Shown here in pieces: positions 4,776-5,915 of a stretch of DNA of 5,915 nt (position 1 is the stretch's first letter; every line of letters begins with the position of its first letter). Location: NCBI GenBank assembly GCA_030596385.1, contig JAUVKD010000069.1, forward strand, positions 1 to 5,915, given 5' to 3'. The notes beneath the pieces are model-generated. The model saw only the letters and a list, made by a program, of their open reading frames with translations. It made no database searches and had not been told where the DNA came from. The translations under genes and the position numbers were made by a program. The stretch is from Methanosarcinaceae archaeon (GTDB taxonomy: Archaea; Halobacteriota; Methanosarcinia; Methanosarcinales; Methanosarcinaceae).

Positions 4776-4929
4776 CCGTGGATATGACTTCGATCCCTAT
4801 CGGTCGCTACACCCTTCGGGAAAATTGTCTACGCTCGTTTCCCGCTTTAGCAACTTCTCATATCCGCAGTCGGCGCGTTCTACTGATACTACCGATCAGC
4901 ATTTGTAAAATACGCAGTTCCTACGCGCC
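4776..4929. ncRNA. Candidate structured RNA or DNA element, two folded domains
   Basis: Domain 1 is closed by 4776-4787 pairing with 4858-4869 (GGATATGA/TCATATCC core, plus one G-T wobble and one mismatch). It encloses a small hairpin CGAT/ATCG (4791-4794 with 4799-4802) and a perfect 7-bp stem CGGGAAA/TTTCCCG (4817-4823 with 4838-4844). Domain 2 is closed by a perfect 7-bp stem GGCGCGT/ACGCGCC (4872-4878 with 4923-4929) and encloses CTGAT/ATCAG (4883-4887 with 4895-4899). The stems are mutually compatible and the region is richer in GC than its flanks. The strand cannot be decided. I recognise no known RNA class; alternatives are a transposon relic or a genomic repeat. Confidence 0.35.
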
Positions 4930-4999
4930 TGAGTAATCCGTGCAAACACAAACAATAATTGAATTTTCAATGTGTATTCAGGGCAAGTGGGGAAGGATA

Positions 5000-5017
5000 G
5001 GCGCCGCGCTACGCGCG
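5000..5017. repeat. CG-alternating patch with 5-bp hairpin
   Basis: GGCGCC (5000-5005) is self-complementary, and CGCGC (5005-5009) pairs with GCGCG (5013-5017) over a TAC loop. The patch is sharply GC-rich in an AT-rich spacer and echoes the GCGC-rich closing stem of the element at 4872-4929. Confidence 0.4.
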
Positions 5018-5081
5018 TGTGGTATCGCTGTTATCATAAACTCATTAAAATACCTGTACCACAATACAACAGTATATCGGC

Positions 5082-5090
5082 TAAATATAT
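5082..5090 (+). promoter_or_regulatory. TATA-like element for priS
   Basis: TAAATATAT is a plausible TATA box. Initiation near 5108-5114 would leave a leader of about 55 bases. The final bases before the start at 5166 are A-rich, with no clear SD, so ribosome recruitment looks weaker than for the other genes here. Confidence 0.35.
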
Positions 5091-5165
5091 GCAATATAAG
5101 AATTCGCGTTTGAAATTATTATAACAACAAAAAATTGAAATCCGAAGATATAAAAAATTACAAAA

Positions 5166-5915
5166 ATGAACGAGAAAACAAAACGATTCTTAAAATCAAA
5201 GTTCCAGGACTACTACCGCACCGCAGAGATTCATCTCCCGCCTGATTTCACTTCACGTGAATGGGGATTCATATTGTTTGACGAAATGCCGGAGTTCGTA
5301 ATGCGCCGACATAAAGCGTTTGGATCGCGCGGTGAGTTGCAGGATTATCTTTCAGGAATGGTGCCAGCACATGTATATTATTCTGTGGCGTACTATGAAT
5401 ATCCCAACGCGCCGAATATGCAAGAAAAGAACTGGTTGAGTGCTGATCTTATCTTTGACCTTGATGCCGACCATCTCCCCGGTGCTCCAGAGTCATATGC
5501 TGATATGCTGGAGCACGTTAAACAGGAATCACTCAAGCTTTATGGATTTTTGAACAGCGATTTTGGTTTTGCGGAGGAAGACATACATATAGTGTTCTCG
5601 GGCGGGCGCGGTTACCATTTTCACATAAGTACACCTGCTGTTCGCTCGCTGGGAAGTGCAGAGCGCCGTGAGATCGTAGATTATGTGAGCAGTACCGGGC
5701 TTGAAATTAATCGTTTTTTTGGCAAGAGGGGAGTAAGCGGTGATGCGGGCCGTGATAGTGCAGAGGTTTTCGTACTACCTTCCGAAAATGAAGGTGGCTG
5801 GGGTGGACGGATCAACCGATACATAATATCATATTTATCGGAAATTACGAAACTTGAGGATTCGATAAAGGTACTCAAAGGTTTTGATGGAATTGGAAAG
5901 AAAAAGGCTGAGCAG
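5166..5915 (+). CDS. priS: DNA primase small (catalytic) subunit PriS, N-terminal 250 residues
   Basis: PriS is the catalytic half of the archaeal PriS/PriL primase, which makes primers for replication. The frame runs open to the window end, so the last 150 or so residues of a roughly 400-residue protein lie outside. Seen: the N-terminal FLKSKFQDYY and REWGFILFD blocks typical of the family; ADLIFDLDADHLPGAP (93-108) with the metal-binding D98 and D100; SGGRGYHFHI (145-154), the second active-site motif; and RSLGSAERREIVDYV (160-174). The third catalytic Asp should lie beyond the edge. No Cys occurs in these 250 residues, so the zinc knuckle described near the active site of Pyrococcus PriS is not seen. 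The start at ATG 5166 fits where Methanosarcina-type PriS begins, although no clear SD precedes it. It stands alone after a 452-base spacer; priS is often followed by replication genes, not visible here. Confidence 0.95.
   Translation, partial: MNEKTKRFLKSKFQDYYRTAEIHLPPDFTSREWGFILFDEMPEFVMRRHKAFGSRGELQDYLSGMVPAHVYYSVAYYEYPNAPNMQEKNWLSADLIFDLDADHLPGAPESYADMLEHVKQESLKLYGFLNSDFGFAEEDIHIVFSGGRGYHFHISTPAVRSLGSAERREIVDYVSSTGLEINRFFGKRGVSGDAGRDSAEVFVLPSENEGGWGGRINRYIISYLSEITKLEDSIKVLKGFDGIGKKKAEQ

Larger units (their letters stand above)
4714..5165. other. Spacer before priS, partly GC-richer and structured
   Basis: The spacer has three parts: a GC-richer section of nested inverted repeats (about 4776-4929), a short CG-alternating patch (5000-5017), and an AT-rich stretch (5040-5165) with the likely priS promoter. 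Two plus-strand frames remain open through much of the first part, but neither has an SD or a recognisable product. Confidence 0.65.

Noticed and set aside
4758..4929. Integron attC-like recombination site
   Set aside because: Structured and GC-rich with a GCCTACAA start, but it lacks the paired core sites (RYYYAAC/GTTRRRY) in the right places and no integrase is nearby.
4784..4936. 50-codon plus-strand frame across the structured element (a second frame is also open there)
   Set aside because: There is no SD, two phases are open at once, and the inverted repeats explain the sequence better than coding does.
5681..5878. 65-codon minus-strand frame inside priS
   Set aside because: It is antisense to priS, low in complexity and has no SD.
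1..5915. tRNA or rRNA genes
   Set aside because: I found no cloverleaf pattern with TTCRANYC-type arms and no recognisable rRNA segment on either strand.

Overview
The window looks like a chromosomal stretch from a methanogenic archaeon, most likely close to the Methanosarcinaceae. The main reason is the gene at the right edge, a clear archaeal DNA primase small subunit (PriS) that from memory resembles Methanosarcina-type PriS along its length. Supporting signs are the AT-rich DNA, archaeal-type Shine-Dalgarno (SD) sites (GGAG, GGTGA), TATA-like boxes and long AT-rich spacers. The genus is inference.

Layout, left to right. Bases 1-348 hold no intact gene. They contain a G-run cluster able to form a quadruplex (85-124) and two related hairpins (about 183-280) that look like the leftover ends of an IS200/IS605-type transposon. 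A UbiE-like SAM methyltransferase lies on the minus strand (349-1095). A spacer of about 1 kb with no credible gene but many inverted repeats follows (1096-2094). It ends in a promoter, a two-arm inverted repeat at the predicted transcription start, and a good SD. These serve a 433-residue enzyme of the isopropylmalate/homocitrate/Re-citrate synthase superfamily (2095-3396, plus strand).

Next is a 564-base spacer with two possible 25-codon reading frames, a terminator-like hairpin, a TATA-like box and a perfect 10-base inverted repeat. It leads into a second, unrelated SAM methyltransferase (3961-4713, plus strand). The spacer after that (4714-5165) contains a locally GC-richer stretch (about 4776-4929) with nested inverted repeats that would fold into two domains. 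PriS (5166 to the window end) is cut off after 250 codons.

The four genes look like independent transcription units: each has its own long upstream region and no two are closely packed. They do not form an obvious pathway. The synthase probably serves central or amino-acid metabolism, PriS serves replication, and the two methyltransferases have no identifiable substrates. I see no tRNA, rRNA, CRISPR array or defence system. The most unusual material is in the spacers: the structured element before priS, the transposon-end remnant, and the inverted repeats placed on promoters.
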